Assembly: GCA_030737835.1 (NCBI GenBank)
Contig: CM060856.1
Coordinates: 13,991,116-14,055,115, forward strand
Source of the DNA: Acorus gramineus
Lineage: Eukaryota > Streptophyta > Magnoliopsida > Acorales > Acoraceae
Direction: 5' to 3'
Length of the DNA stretch: 64,000 bases
The position numbers and the translations under genes were made by a program. Position 1 is the stretch's first letter. Every line of letters begins with the position of its first letter. The notes below the pieces were generated by a model. It was not told where the DNA came from, made no database searches, and saw only the letters and a program-made list of their open reading frames with translations. Shown here piece by piece: positions 10,661-23,784 of this stretch.

Positions 10661-12728
10661 GAGATTTTTTCATTTATACCCCTGTTAAATATGATATTTT
10701 GCATTATACCCCCCTTAAAAAGCTAATTGCATCTATACCCCTGAAAAACTCTTTCGTGTTGCAACTGTGCCCCTCCGTCTGTCTCCATTACCAAGGCTGA
10801 ACCAACCATGGTTACGAACTTAACTCTACCCCACAAAATGTCTCTTTTACCCCATGGAATTTTGCATTTATACCCCTGTTAAATATGGTATTTTGTGTTA
10901 TACCCCTATTGAAAAGCTAATTGCCTCTATACCCTTGGAAACATTTTTCGTGTTACAACTGTGCCCCTCCGTCCATCTCCGTTACCAAGGCTGAACATAT
11001 AATTTATGTTGTTTTGTATTGCAGTTAGAATAGGACACTCATGTTGATCTAATTTTTAGGTATGGAGGGTTTTGGAAGATTGATAATAGCTCAGGAAAAG
11101 GAACATATAAGAACATATAAGAGAACATATGTCTTGTATTTTTCAATGCTTATATATTTCACATATCATTGTGATCTTGTTTATTAAACAGCAAAAATAA
11201 GTAGCTGAATAGACAAATATACATAGATCCATTTTTTTTTCTTGAAATATTTGTAATATCAACTTTAAAATCAAGACAATTGTTTAAACAGTTTATCTAA
11301 AAAGTATCAAATTTCTACTTGGTTCTTCTATGCTTGGAGTGGATCATTGTTGAGTTCCACATGGTTCTCATTATGCTAATAGAGATTCTATTGTCTTTTG
11401 ATTTTTGTTCGTGAAATCTCAACATTGAAATAAAATTTGTGATTTTTTACTTTTGTTCATTCTACAATCAATTGGTGTTTTTTTGTCTCTATGTGGTGTA
11501 TTATGTTAATTGATGCTTATTCTACATGTTGAGGATTATCTAACATGAAAATTTTGCCAATCAATATTTTTATATTTTTTTCACTGTGATAGTTAGGATG
11601 ATTATGCCTTACTTTCTAGAATGGTTATATGATTGAAATAGTGTTTGTTGATATTTTCTATTATGGAAAATAATATCTATCAATGAAACCCAAATAAATA
11701 CTATTTATCTTAGTCTTTTGAATAATTGTAAGGTTTTCAACCTGAAGAATTTAGCTAGATCCTAGTATATTTGTTTTTATGTTGAAGAAGGTGAGAAAAA
11801 AGAGTTTCAATAGGTCTAGAGGTTGCAAAACTCACTCTTGACATGATGTTCACATACAATTGAAGATATAATTTGATATTAAAAGTCTTTAAACACGTTA
11901 TGTTTTTTTTTTTTTGTAACATGTAATTTTGATTATTTCATTTAATTCATATTTAATACTATTGTGTCATTTACACAAAAGATCAAATAAATAAATAGAA
12001 ATCCTAATAGTTAAAGTTTTGTATTATGTTATTTTTTGTAATAATTTTTTAATTTAAATGAACAAGCATAACAAAAAAATTAATTAATTTAGTAATTTTT
12101 TTTATTTTGTTTTTCACTTTAGAATGAAATACCTAACTTTTGGTTTCAAAAAGAATGAAAGGAACTGGAGTTATCATTTCATAATTTTTTAAGAGCAATT
12201 AGTCATTGCTTTTTTATTTCAAAATGAATTTTGTGATTATTTTCTGGTATGGTTATATGATTGAAATAGTGTTTGTTGATAGATTTTCTATTATGAAAAA
12301 TAAAATCTGTTAGTGAAACCCAAATAAACACTATCTATCTTAGTTAATTGAATAATTATAAGGTTTTCAATCAATTATTGAAGAAGATGAGAAAAAAAGG
12401 GTTTTAGTAGGTATGGAGGTTGAAGAAAATGGGTTTTATAAGCATCAGGCAAACACAGGGGCATAGATGAAATTTCAGACAGACACAGGGGTATAAATGC
12501 AATTTTTCAAGCCCCTATGGTCCAAATGGTAGTTTGGTCAATTCATTTTGCATTTAACGCCGTTAATGGAATATTCCCGGTATATTCCACTCTCATCCGA
12601 CGGAACTTAACTTCAGGGGCACAGTTGCAACACGAAAGATTTTTTTAGGGGTATAGATGCAATTAGCTTTTTAATGGGGGTATAACGCAAAATACTATAT
12701 TTAATAGGGGTATACATGCAAATTTCCC
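10661..12728. mobile_element. Mutator-like non-autonomous element with ~115-bp TIRs
   Basis: The left end (10,661-10,775) and the reverse complement of the right end (12,615-12,728) align over about 115 bp. They share phrases such as TATACCCCTRTTAAATAT, AAAAAGCTAATTGCATCTA and CTTTCGTGTTGCAACTGTG. A second direct copy of the left-end sequence lies at about 10,850-10,995. The flanking 9-mers (TAAATTTTA left, TTATATTTA right) agree at 6 of 9 positions, as expected for an old 9-bp Mutator-type duplication. No transposase ORF is present. Inside, a ~140-180-bp segment is duplicated in direct orientation (about 11,620-11,800 and 12,240-12,420). Confidence 0.75.
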
Positions 12729-14270
12729 TTATATTTATAACTATTTGTACCATTATTTTAATTTTTAATTTTTAAAAATTAGCTTATATTTAATTTTTTA
12801 TAATAATATATATCTTATTAAATAATGAATACTATTTTATTTTAGAGCTATACGGTGTGGACTATATTTTGAGTTAAAAAAGCACGGTGTGTAATATTAA
12901 TTTTAAATAAAATAATAGATTTTACTAACGTCATTTATATTTCAAAGCGTAAAAAAGTTACAAATCCATTTGAATGGGAGGAGAACAGGCACAAAAAAAA
13001 ACAAAATAATAATAAAAAAAAAACAAAGCAATGCACGTGAAAAAGGGGCATGGGATTCATAGATGAACACTATACCATCTTGAACCAAACATTTTTTAGC
13101 ATTACATGTGATTATTTTTTTAGCCCCAGTCTATATACTTCGTTAGTCTCAAACTCTCGCATTAACAAAATATATATCTTGTTAATTTTTTTATATTTTT
13201 AAATAAATGTATTCATGTAATTTACTGCAACATGTACTTCTTCTTTAATAAAAACATATAACTCAATATCGAAGTATCATGTTTAAAAAAAAATCAAAAC
13301 ATGTGAAATGTAATTATGGTCGAAAAAGAATTATTCTTTTTTTTATAAATTTATATTATTAAATTAGGTTAGTTTAATTGAAAATGATATGTCCATACTT
13401 GTATGTAATTTCACTCACAACTTCTTTTAAAAAATATATACTAGTCAATTAAAGTCTATACTATTATAAAAAATAAACTATACACTGACATATATTAGTA
13501 TCAATTTTTTTAAAATGAAAAATCTTTTAATTTTTATAGCACTAATATAACGTAAGTACATAAATGATTGAGAGACCACTTCTGGATTAGGAAACCACTT
13601 TTGGAGTGCATACGAGGCTACAAATGAATTGAGTGTATAGATTAAGAAAAATGCTAGATTCAATCATTTCTACAGTCTAAAATGTAAACCACATGTGTTT
13701 TTTATTTTTAAAAAATATTAAACATTATTTAACAAGATATATGCTCTGATTAAAAGTTTATATTGCTCAACTTTATGTTGAATGTATAAAATGTAAAAAA
13801 ATTAACCGGATATATCCCTCGCCTAATATTGCATATGCTACACTGAACTTATAAATATTTATATGGAACTGCATTTTGAATTCTAAAGTTTTATGAGTGT
13901 AGCAACGCCCATAGATTAATGGAAAATGTTATACTCATTCATTTAATAACCAAACTCAGATTATACATGTTTTTATTTTTTTAAAACAGTAAACAACATC
14001 TAATAAGGTATATGCTTTGTTAAAAAAATATATATATCGTTCAATTTCGAATTGAATGAATATATTTTTAGTAAATGTAAGAAAATATTTTAATAGGTAT
14101 ATACATCGTATAAGAAAATATATATTTAATTGAATTTATAATGAGATATATAAAAATGTATTTAGGAGAGTAAAAAAAAAAAAAAATGTAAGAGTTCCCT
14201 AGGTTAATTGATCTAATCGATCGGCTTTAACGTAAGGCCCACCAAACGGGCGGCTTTTACGCACACCACC
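12729..14270. repeat. AT-rich intergenic sequence with dispersed repeat copies
   Basis: No genes are visible. Two or more copies of a dispersed AT-rich family occur (about 13,660-13,830 and 13,920-14,170), recognisable by a block of the form TCTACAGTCTAAAATGTAAACC, a T-rich stretch, then TTTAACAAGATATATGCTYTG. Related copies lie near 18,600, 19,640, 21,190, 25,080, 35,600, 37,080 and 63,170. Confidence 0.55.
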
Positions 14271-14494
14271 GGTGAGAATAACCCTGACCCCAAAACCTCG
14301 ACCCGTTTCACGCGTGTTCATTGTTCAGTACGGATCGAGCGAAGCAAAGTGAAACGACCATAACACGGGGTCATCGGAAAAAAAAAGACACACATAATAA
14401 TAATAAACTAATAAAAACGGAGGACTCGCGAAGAATCCTTTCTTTCTCAGGGGCGTCCTCGGTAAGACTTTCAGAGATCGCAGACGTGCCTTTC

Positions 14495-14537
14495 ATGGCC
14501 GACGACGCTTAGTCCGATCGATATCATGTCGGTCTGA
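14495..14537 (+). promoter_or_regulatory. Two minimal uORFs upstream of the DCAF8 start
   Basis: The presumed leader contains ATG GCC GAC GAC GCT TAG (14,495-14,512, MADDA) and ATGTCGGTCTGA (14,526-14,537, MSV) just before the chosen start at 14,555. Such short uORFs can lower translation of the main ORF. Their effect here is inference and depends on the unknown transcription start. Confidence 0.4.
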
Positions 14538-14554
14538 TAATTCTCTGGAGCGAA

Positions 14555-17500
14555 ATGCTGAGTAGGTCATCAGAGGGGAATCGGACGGCGGGAAGGAGAA
14601 TCTTTGATATATGGAGGCGGGAGGTCGGCGACCTCCCGCCCAGAGCCTTCGCTCATCGCGTCTGGGCGTCCAAGGTGATTTTTGGTTCAATATCTGGTTC
14701 TTGATCTTGTAATATCTTTATACGAGGAGATATGTTTGGTGTTTGGGTTTGATTTTGAGGTTCATTGTTTGTTGGATTGTTTGGGTGATTTTGATTGATG
14801 TTTTTGTTGATGTGGTTTTTTTTTTTTTTTTGCAAGAATTGATTAAGTGAATTCTGTAGAACTGAATTTTTTTTTGCATGGGAAGATATATTGAAGTACT
14901 TATGCAAGTATCAAATGATTAAAATCTGGAAATCGAATACAGTTGCTCAAATGTGTGGACTTTTTTTCCTCCGAAAACAAAAATGTGTCGCCTTTTGATT
15001 ATAGACCCTGATATACGCTGCAGCTGTTTGTGGTCCATTGATTTTTTTTTTTTTTAATTAGAAACTGTCTTGATGATTGGTGATTCAGAATGGATTGTGT
15101 TTGGGTGGTGTTATGCGGTCGCTTTTAAATTCTACTGAATTAGTTATCTAGTTTGGAAGAGTGTTTTTCTCATACCAATTCACTCACTGGGTCTGGTGGG
15201 TTGTGGGCCAAATGTAGGAAATTATTAATAATCGGCACCCAGTGTACTAAACTGGTCTAGTTTCCTGTCTTATTTAACTGATAGATGAATGTTATGATTT
15301 TTCATCGTGACAAGTTTAAGGTAGACAGCAAATATGGTTCTAATTATAGATGTCAACACCTCCTTGGTGAAATTTATGGTCTGAGTAGTTAGGGAGTTGA
15401 ATTCTTTGGGTATGTGATTGAAGTGTGCAAAAGTTCTGTGTATATATCACGGAACCTGTCCACAGACTCGTTTTCAGTGATGCTAGTATTCAGTTGAGCA
15501 TCGGAAATTCGGAATATGATATGATGATTTAACTACTGATTTTTTTTACTCTATCAGACCAGTGCATATTCAGTTTGACAGAGTTGGATTTGGGGGTGAA
15601 GCAGGGACATTTAATCTATTTAAAATCGTTCTGACATGTTTTCTTTGAAGTAGAAGGCATAATCTCTGGTGTGTTGGGTGCTGATACATCCTTCGATTGA
15701 ATTGGTTTACAAAATGTCTGAATTAAGTCAGTCTTTTTTATTATTTAATTTGAGCAAGTTTTTAGAGTTTCTTAAAATAAAATAGTCATTCTCTCTCTTT
15801 AGTATCATTTTCATGTTTAATGATTTTATTTTGGCATATAGTCATGTACTTTTCATATATCGAAAGCTATCATTCTCCACCTCTCTAGGTGTTGATGAGC
15901 TTCTTGGGTGTGATGTATTTTGATCAATTATGTCGGAGTTCCACTTACTAGAACAAAGAGATAATTTACAGGGCAAGAAACAATAGAGAGTTGTCTTTAT
16001 ATATCTGTAACTGTTTGCAGTATCAGTATAGGTGAAATCATCATTCATATGATATTAAATGCAATTTTTTTTTAAAAAAAAAAAACCGTTGATTGAACTG
16101 GATAAATGACTGGGTTAAGAGTCATCGGTTCAACCGTTGGGTTAACTGGAATTGAACCATATCATGACATAATAAATATATTTAATAAACAAATTTATAA
16201 AAATCTGAAACATCTTGTCAACTTTTTCCACAATTATTAAATCCCAAATCTTATCTTAATAACTTTAAAGTCTTTATATAGCATCACAATAATATGTGAT
16301 AGCATGTTTCTATTATCTAAACTCTAAATTTTTAATTAAATTCAACATCTCTAGTTTTTTATTCTTCCATTCTTTTTAGCTTACTTTTCTTTTTGTAGCA
16401 GTAGTGATTGAAGCGTTGACTACTTTTCTGTATGGGATGTGGGCCATGTGGCCATGTGAAGCAGCAGTCAGAAATGTCAATTAAGGTTGCTGAACTAAAC
16501 AAGGCTCTAGATTTTTCACTAGTTTGTCTTCGCCCATCTGTGAACGTTAAATTTTAAAAAAAATTTGCAGTTGGGAATTCATCTTGCCATCCCCTCCTGC
16601 TTTAGGACATTATATATGAGACTGATCCAGTAAGGTCATCATCTAAATTTGTCTGTTTGCTGTGTAAATGTTTTCTATTAATGTAGATCAAAAGATGCAA
16701 CTTACATTCTAGAATGTCCTTATTTATACAGTTTGACATGTGCTCTGGTGTCTAGGATCTTGTTTTGCGACTTGGTGTTTACCGGAAGCTTGATAAGCAC
16801 AGAGGTTGTGTGAACACAGTGAACTTCAATGAAGCTGGTGACGTCCTTGTGTCTGGTTCTGATGACAGGTTGGTAAAGTTATGGAATTGGGACATAGGAG
16901 TAGTTAGGTTATCATTCCATTCTGGGCACACAGACAATGTATTCCAAGCAAGGATAATGCCTTACACAGATGACTCTACAATTATTACTTCTGCTGCTGA
17001 TGGGGAGGTAAGCGGCTTTGCTCAAAAGATCCACCATGTCTCTTCTGTTTTAGATGTTCATGAACTCGGTTGGATAATCTGTATTTCTATATCTGTTTAT
17101 GCCACCAGGTGAGATATGCTCAGATACGGGAAGGTGGAAAGGTGGACACGACATTGTTGGCTGTGCACAATGGTCGTGTCCACAAGTTGGCAATTGAGCC
17201 TGGGAGTCCTCACATATTTTATAGCTGTGGAGAAGATGGGCTTGTTCATCACGTGAGCTCTTAATTTTCTGACCCATTGTTATATGTTATCTACTTTTCT
17301 TTTATCATTACAAAAAATTCATAAGAAACACAATTTTGTCTTTGCAGTTTGATCTGAGGACCCAATCTGCTACACAGCTCCTTAGTTGCCATTCTTTTGG
17401 ATTCAAGACATCTTACATGCAAGTTGTCCATTTGAATGCTATCGCCATAGATCCAAGGAACCCCAATCTTTTTGTAATTGGCGGATCTGATGAGTATGCT

Positions 17501-19329
17501 CGACTCTATGACATTCGCAAGTACGAGCTAGATGGATCATCGAACCATGACCGTCCTGTGGATTGCTTCTGTCCTTGTCATCTGATTGGAGATAAAGAGG
17601 TTGGAATAACTGGTTTGGCCTTTTCAGATCATAGTGAGCTGCTACTTTCTTACAACGACGAGAGCATCTATCTCTTTCAGAGGGGTCTGGGACTGGGGCC
17701 TGATCCAGTTCCAGCATCTCCAAAATCATCAAATGCGGAAGCTGGGAACTCATTTGACCCAGACACACCAACTCAGGTTGTTATGGATGCTGATGAAACT
17801 CCCAGTCCTCAGGTTTATACGGGTCATCGTAATGCTGAAACGGTGAAGGGAGTGGGTTTCTTTGGCCCCAATTGTGAGTATGTTGTTAGTGGGTCGGATT
17901 GCGGGAACATCTTTATATGGGAGAAGAGAGGTGGCGAGTTGTTGCGGGTGATGGAAGCAGACAGACGTGTGGTGAATTCTATTGAATCACACCCTCACAC
18001 CACCCTACTTGCTAGCAGCGGTATTGAAAATAACATCAAGATATGGACTCCTAATGCTAGAGAGCCCGCTCCGCCTGTGAATCTTGAGGAGGTTTGCAAT
18101 TTCTTTCTATTATTTCTCTTTTGTTTGTTTATTTGTTTGTTTGTTTTTTGGTTGGTTAGTCTCAATTATTAGATAAAAAATTGCCAGTATTAAACATAAA
18201 GAGGCCTCCTACTTGACCACTAATTTGATAAGTAGTTGAGATTTTCCATTTCGAATATCATCTTCAGACGGCTGAGCTCAAAAACTGGACTCCTCTGTGC
18301 CTAATTTGTGGAATGCCCTTGTGGTCTGCCCGGTCAAGCGTGGACCAAATATATCATAGTATGTAAAGAGTGGAACACCCATCCGGGATGACGGGCAGAT
18401 GCTTTTGTGATACACTAAATTTGTTACCATAAATTGACAGCTCTGCTTCATTTAGGACGTCTGTTGACCTCTATAATGGGAAAAGGATTAAGGTTTGCCC
18501 ATAATCTTGGAAAGATCTACTTGTTAATAACTTAGGTCCAAATGCACCCAGACATTCCTGCGTTCCTGACTTAGTATGTGAAATTTCTAATAAAGCTATA
18601 CTCTACTATGTGAATATATATATACTCTATTAGGAAAAATGTAAAAAGATATGCATTCGATTTCGAGCATGTAGTTTATTATCTATAGAAGTATATATTT
18701 TATTAGATAAGTACATACTTCAAATAAAATTTAAAATGTGTCGGGACTACAAAAGTGACTGCAAGAATGACTAAGCATATCATCTTCATATAACATTGTT
18801 CGGTTATTTGAGTTCTGTAGCATTATAAGAGCCATTGCACATAAAATATACCACAGCGGGGGAAGATCTGATGTCTTTGCTGTTCATTTTTTTGGAAAAG
18901 GTTTTGCTGCCTCATCAATTTGGTTGCTTTCCAATTGATTCCGATGATGATTCCGATCAATTTATTGATTATCATGACTCTGATGATGATTCCGATGACA
19001 ACAACGATGATGACGAAGATGACGACACTGATTCTGAGAATGACTTTCATGGTAATGAAAGACAACGGTGACGGTGGTGCTGATGCATTTCATTGTTTGA
19101 TGCACAGTTGAAGAAGAGGCAGAGGAGGGCTGGCAGGATATGCCAATTTGTTCTCTCTCAGGATGTCATCAGGCAGGTCTTCAGAATGCGAAGGCGGCAG
19201 GTGGACAGTGACAACCTGGTAGACTCCGAGACTATGATGATGTATTTTTCGGGCTTTGACGGTGGTGACAGTTCGTCGGAGGATTCAGGTGATGCTTCTA
19301 ATATACCTGGTAGCTGTACACTTAGCTGA
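14555..19329 (+). CDS. DCAF8: DCAF8-like WD40 substrate receptor of CUL4-DDB1
   Basis: Exons are 14,555-14,674, 16,756-17,007, 17,109-17,252 and 17,348-18,091 (all phase 0, GT-AG), then a 3' exon. Together they encode a seven-bladed WD40 protein of the plant DCAF8 family (like Arabidopsis At4g35140). The N-terminus MLSRSSEGN...IWRREVGDLPPR joins DLVLRLGVYRKLDKHRGC. WDxR-type DDB1-contact motifs are seen as FDLR (exon 4 start) and YDIR. The family acts as a substrate adaptor of nuclear CUL4-DDB1 ubiquitin ligases. The C-terminus is ambiguous. Joining to 19,108-19,329 gives a 493-aa protein ending in a Ser/Asp-rich tail. An alternative exon from 18,901 gives a very acidic tail with a stop at 19,069-19,071 (476 aa). 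The first fits the family best. Unit 2 carries only a fragment of this gene. Confidence 0.9.
18901..19071 (+). other. Alternative acidic 3' exon of the DCAF8 gene
   Basis: A pyrimidine-rich tract ending GGAAAAG is followed by a 56-codon frame in phase with exon 4. It encodes runs such as DDDSDDNNDDDEDDDTDSE and ends GNERQR-stop. The duplicated fragment at 34.8 kb keeps the DSENDF...GNERQR-stop ending although its upstream part is frameshifted. The gap to the next acceptor (19,107) is too short for a normal plant intron, so the two 3' exons look mutually exclusive. Whether it is transcribed cannot be told from sequence. Confidence 0.45.
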
Positions 19330-19699
19330 GTTCGCGAGAGGCGGCTAATAAAACCTATGTAGAGTGTATACATACTTATGTAGTGGTCAGTGGACAGAAT
19401 TGATTGGTTCCTCTCTCTTGTTTTTGATATGTGCATTTTAATATGTTTAGTGACACTCCTATACAAAGGAGGAAGTTTCTATCATGGTTTTGTAGTTTGT
19501 ATGGATCTGTTTAGCCTGTTGTGCCTTTTCCTTTTTGTGTTAAAGTTTTAGGGGGTTTCTTTGTTTTTCTCTGAGGAAAATGTTACATCTATTCCGGTCT
19601 CTTTTCCTTCTTCATTTTCAGTCCACACCCTTTTTGATTTTTTTAAAGTTAGTATACTTTGTATATTTATACAAATGAAGCATATACTTAATAAATTGT

Positions 19700-20326
19700 A
19701 TGGATTCATTTTTTTAAAATATAAATTTTTTTTAATGAGGTATATGCCTTGTTAATATGAGTGGAAAAAAAATAGTATGACAAAGAAAGACTAAGGCTTT
19801 GTTTGGCAACTATTGGGGTTGTTTTTAGCTTTTAAAAGAAGTTAAAAGCCGCAAACAGATTATCACGTCCATTTAATTAAAAAGCTGTCATTATCATTAT
19901 GTTAAAAATGTGTCTTGAAAATTATGTTTATTCTAATAAATTTTTTTTTGTTATCAGTAACAAACGTAATTCATTGATTAATTAAAAGTAGTCCTCATTA
20001 TTATATCTTACAAAAATGTGTATAAAATTAGAAGCTGATGAAAAATGTTTTTTCAAAACGCACCACCGTAATTGTCTTAAAAAATGGTCGTTTCGTTTTC
20101 TAGCCTTATGTTAATAAGCAGGTTTATTCTTGGGGTGATGAAAAACAGAAATAAGGACTTCAATCCCTGTTTTAATGGGGTAATATAATATAATAGAATT
20201 GTTATATAGGTAAGAACTATTTTACATGTCTTCCTGTTTGTCGGCATTTATTTAATCATAAAATAATAAAAAAAACATATACTTCAAATCCCAAATCTGA
20301 AATGGATATATGTGAGAATACCATGT
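19700..20326. other. Intergenic sequence downstream of DCAF8
   Basis: The sequence is AT-rich with no coding potential. The region 19,330-19,560 is the probable 3' UTR of DCAF8, because its homologue is kept next to the DCAF8 fragment of unit 2 (35,300-35,570). Confidence 0.5.
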
Positions 20327-21098
20327 TTATCATAAGGGGACGGTTACTCCCACCAAATAACAAGAATCCCACACCCTTATCTGACCCACCCCACTCTCTT
20401 TTATCAATCCCTAAATCCACCCTTCAATATATATTTGAAACATGTCAATGTAAATCCACCCCCCAACCATTTTACACCAACCTTTTCTCTTTCTTCTCCC
20501 TTTGTCTTCTCTCCTCCCACACATTTGAGGAGGGAGCACCGACACCACCTTCAGCGATTGGAGGAGATGGAGGATCCGGCGGAGCAGCTCAAGTGCTAGG
20601 TGGACTCGAATATCGGACATGATTTTTTAGGGTTCTAAATGATGTTTTTGGGATGGGGATGGATGTTTGGAACTAAAAAAAATAAATAAATCCAAACATT
20701 AGAACGCCGACTGGAATCGGTCGAACTGGGACGTCAAAAATGACTGAAGACAATCGAACAACCATCAACAATGTCTAAAACTTTTGGAACCCATTCGACC
20801 TAAGACAGTGATCTTTATTCAAACTGGATGACTAGAGTTGGTCGAACTGAGATGTTGAAAATGACTAAAGATAGTCGGTCAATGCCCTTTTTCTGGTATT
20901 TCAGTTTGGGGCGGGGAGGGTCTATCTATGGAAATTGGGGGGTGAAAAGTACAAAAGGGTGAGGTCTGTTTAAATGGGGTGGGGTAAGTCAGGGTGATTT
21001 CCTTTTTTTCGGGAGAATATACTTTCTGGGTTTTTTTGTAATTTTATTGGTGCGAGTTTCTCATTTATTGGTGTGGGTATATCCATCCCCTTATCATA
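20327..21098. mobile_element. Candidate TIR element (~770 bp)
   Basis: The left end (TTATCATAAGGGGACGG) and the inverted right end (TTATGATAAGGGGATGG) match over about 17 bp and then more weakly. Inside are two related copies of a phrase GGTCGAACTGRGAYGT followed by AAAATGACT (near 20,720 and 20,850). There is no transposase and no clean target duplication, so the superfamily is undecided. It is absent from unit 2. Confidence 0.45.
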
Positions 21099-21179
21099 AT
21101 AGTGTCTCGATGCTCAATCTTTTTTTACCATTACAAATAGTCCTTTAACTTTCTTCACTCATTGTAATAAGTTACATTA

Positions 21180-21660
21180 TTTCTATAAAAGAAAATGTTA
21201 GACTGAATTATTTTTACAGTCCAAAACACATATTACATATGTTTTTATTTTTTTAAAAATAGAAAGCATCATCTAACGAGGTATATGCTTTGATAAAAAG
21301 TGTAAATTGCTCCATTTGAAGTTAAATGAATCCATTTATAGTAAATGTATAAAAAATTAACAAGGTATATACCTTATCTAACGATGTATATGCATCATTG
21401 TTTTTTTCATAATGTATATGAGATTATATTTTGAACATCATTTAATAAAATATATGCTTTGATGAAAAGTGTAACAACTGCATTTCTAGGGTATAAAGGG
21501 ATACATACAATTCATTTTTTAGTCTCAATTCCAGTTTACATGTATTTTGAATTTTTTAAAAATAATATACCTCATTTAATGAAGTATATATATTTATAAA
21601 AAATAAAACATATATTTTAACGAATCGCATGGATGCAATTATAAAAAATGTAAAAAATTT
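21180..21660. repeat. Dispersed AT-rich repeat family copies
   Basis: Several overlapping copies of the family are marked by TTTTACAGTCCAAAACACA, AACGAGGTATATGCTTTGA and AACAAGGTATATACC. It is the same family as at 13.7 and 63.2 kb. No coding potential is visible. Confidence 0.5.
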
Positions 21661-22534
21661 ATATGGAAATGTGATTTTCTATGTGTTTTGAAGCCAAACA
21701 AATCGGAAGGCCCGGCTATCCCTCACCGGCTCACCCCCTTATCAAAGGTGGTCCCATAAAAGTACGTTGTTGATGATGGGGAAGACAATGGTTTCGGTCT
21801 GCTTTGAAAGGGTTGCAAGGGCAATCAGGTTTGTATATCCACATCCACACATGGTGTTCTTTTAGGGGAATTGCAATGCATATGCTAGATTTAGTTATAT
21901 ATACCGAGGCTGTACATATATATATTTCACATCTTAATAGTGGTATGGTATTTTTTTTTTTTTTTTTTTATGACGGGGAACCCAACTTCAAATTTTTTTT
22001 CTTAGTGTATGCACAAAATCACTCACAAACACTTGTGCATCGGGTAAGCCTGAGAAGATTTGATCTGAAACTTATGAGGAGCAAATCCATGGCTCTAGCC
22101 AAAATGTCAACCTGGGTGGGTTAATAATGATATGAAAGTTGCCATTTGAATTGGTTTGTTTGAAATGTATAGATGATGCTGGGGAAAGAAAACTAAGATC
22201 GAAAGATATGACGGCAACTTGATTCGAGTTTGGGCTGGTGCTGATGTATAATCTTGTGTTACTTGTTTTTATGTATTTCATGCATTTCCTTTCTTGTTGT
22301 TCTCTGTAAATGTTATGCTTATGGAAAGAATAGTTGTTACTTTCATAATCTTGCCATATCTTAAACTCTGTATTGAAATGATCAATGGACAAATTCTTTG
22401 AAGCCGAACTCATCAGTATAGTTCCCATATAAAGAGCTCCTACAGCCATGTGTTTATTCGATAAAATGCTAGGAGCGATAGCTTACCCGATTTAAGACAA
22501 TAGAAAAGACAGGCTAATATAGGGACATACTATG

Positions 22535-23190
22535 AGATTTGGAGGCTCAAGATCCCATTAAAGGTTAAATTCTTTCTTTGATTGATATATCAGGGTAAAC
22601 TTCTTCCAAATGAATATAGGGCTAAGTGGGCGCCCCACGAGGATGCATCGTGTCAGATTTGTGGTGAGGTGGTTAAGTTTGTCGATCACCTTATGCTTGA
22701 GTGCCCGGTGACCAAACCGGTTTGGCTCTGATTGATGGCGTCTTCAGAGATCGTGGTGGATTTCACTTCCATAGAAGGTTTATGGCTTGCAGGTAAGAAC
22801 CTGTGCTCTTGATGGAACAAGAGTGTCAAGGCTAAAGTATCGTAGATCCTTATCCCAACGATGACTTGGGTGGTATGATTTGCTTGGAATCATTTAGTAT
22901 TCAGGGGAACTCGTGTATATGTGAATAATATTTGAGAGATGATTATGTTTTTTATTAAATCTTGGAGCACCTCTTGTGTTGGTTCCAAGAGAGTGAGTTT
23001 TAGTGGGGACAACCTGTGTGTGGAAGAATAGTTTAAGTTCTTTCTGTAATACCAAGATATACATTAGATATCTCTCTTCTACTTTTATCTTTTTGATTGA
23101 TGATCTTATATGAGTTTATGTTTTGGACAACCATTTTATTTGAATAAAATTAAAGATATATGTCTACCGTGTACTTCAAAAAAATATATA
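22535..23190 (+). mobile_element. LINE (non-LTR retrotransposon) 3' remnant
   Basis: A decayed frame encodes the zinc-binding domain found at the end of plant LINE reverse transcriptases: IWRLKIPLKVKFFL, then (after one in-frame stop) GKLLPNEYRAKWAP, CQIC and HLMLEC, giving the CX2C...HX4C ligands. The sequence then degenerates and runs to an A-rich end near 23,185. It is absent from unit 2, where the corresponding stretch is missing. Confidence 0.75.
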
Positions 23191-23680
23191 TTGGGACATA
23201 CCCCTTTAGGTGCTATTTTTTTGAAGTCCATCATGTGTTTTGATTGACTGACGTGTGAAGTTTATTGGTACTTTTACACGTTGTCATGGTTATCGAAAAA
23301 ATAATTCAACAATTTCCTAATAACACTAGGAGTTGTTGATAATTGAACGTTTTTTGACCGTTCATGATTTTGACAAATTTACAAGGGGTTATATCTTTTC
23401 TTTTTTTTTCTTTTTAAGTTATCAGAAACCTTTATATCACCTACAGATTTGTTCCATATTACCACTGTTCCTAACTTCCTATTCCTATTTTCACAGCAGT
23501 GATTGAGACATGTGAAATCTCCAGTTCCACCAACTCTCCTACCCACAGTTCTGAAAGAGATTAATGTATGGTGTTCCATTGATACACGTCTCTCCCCCTT
23601 CCCTGAAATAAAACATCCCCAGTTCCCCACCACACAAACACCAATGCCCAATCAAAATCCTTCCCTCCATGGATAAACCC

Positions 23681-23752
23681 CACTCTCTCTCTCTGCCACC
23701 CATTCCCAACATGACCGCACTCTCCCCTCCCTATATATCAATCCACCTCTCA

Positions 23753-23784
<32 letters not shown>

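Noticed and set aside
16080..16180. GGTTCAACCGTTGGGTTAAC-rich stretch as a possible tRNA gene
   Set aside because: It has a box-B-like phrase but no cloverleaf or acceptor stem. It is more likely a common repeat fragment in DCAF8 intron 1.
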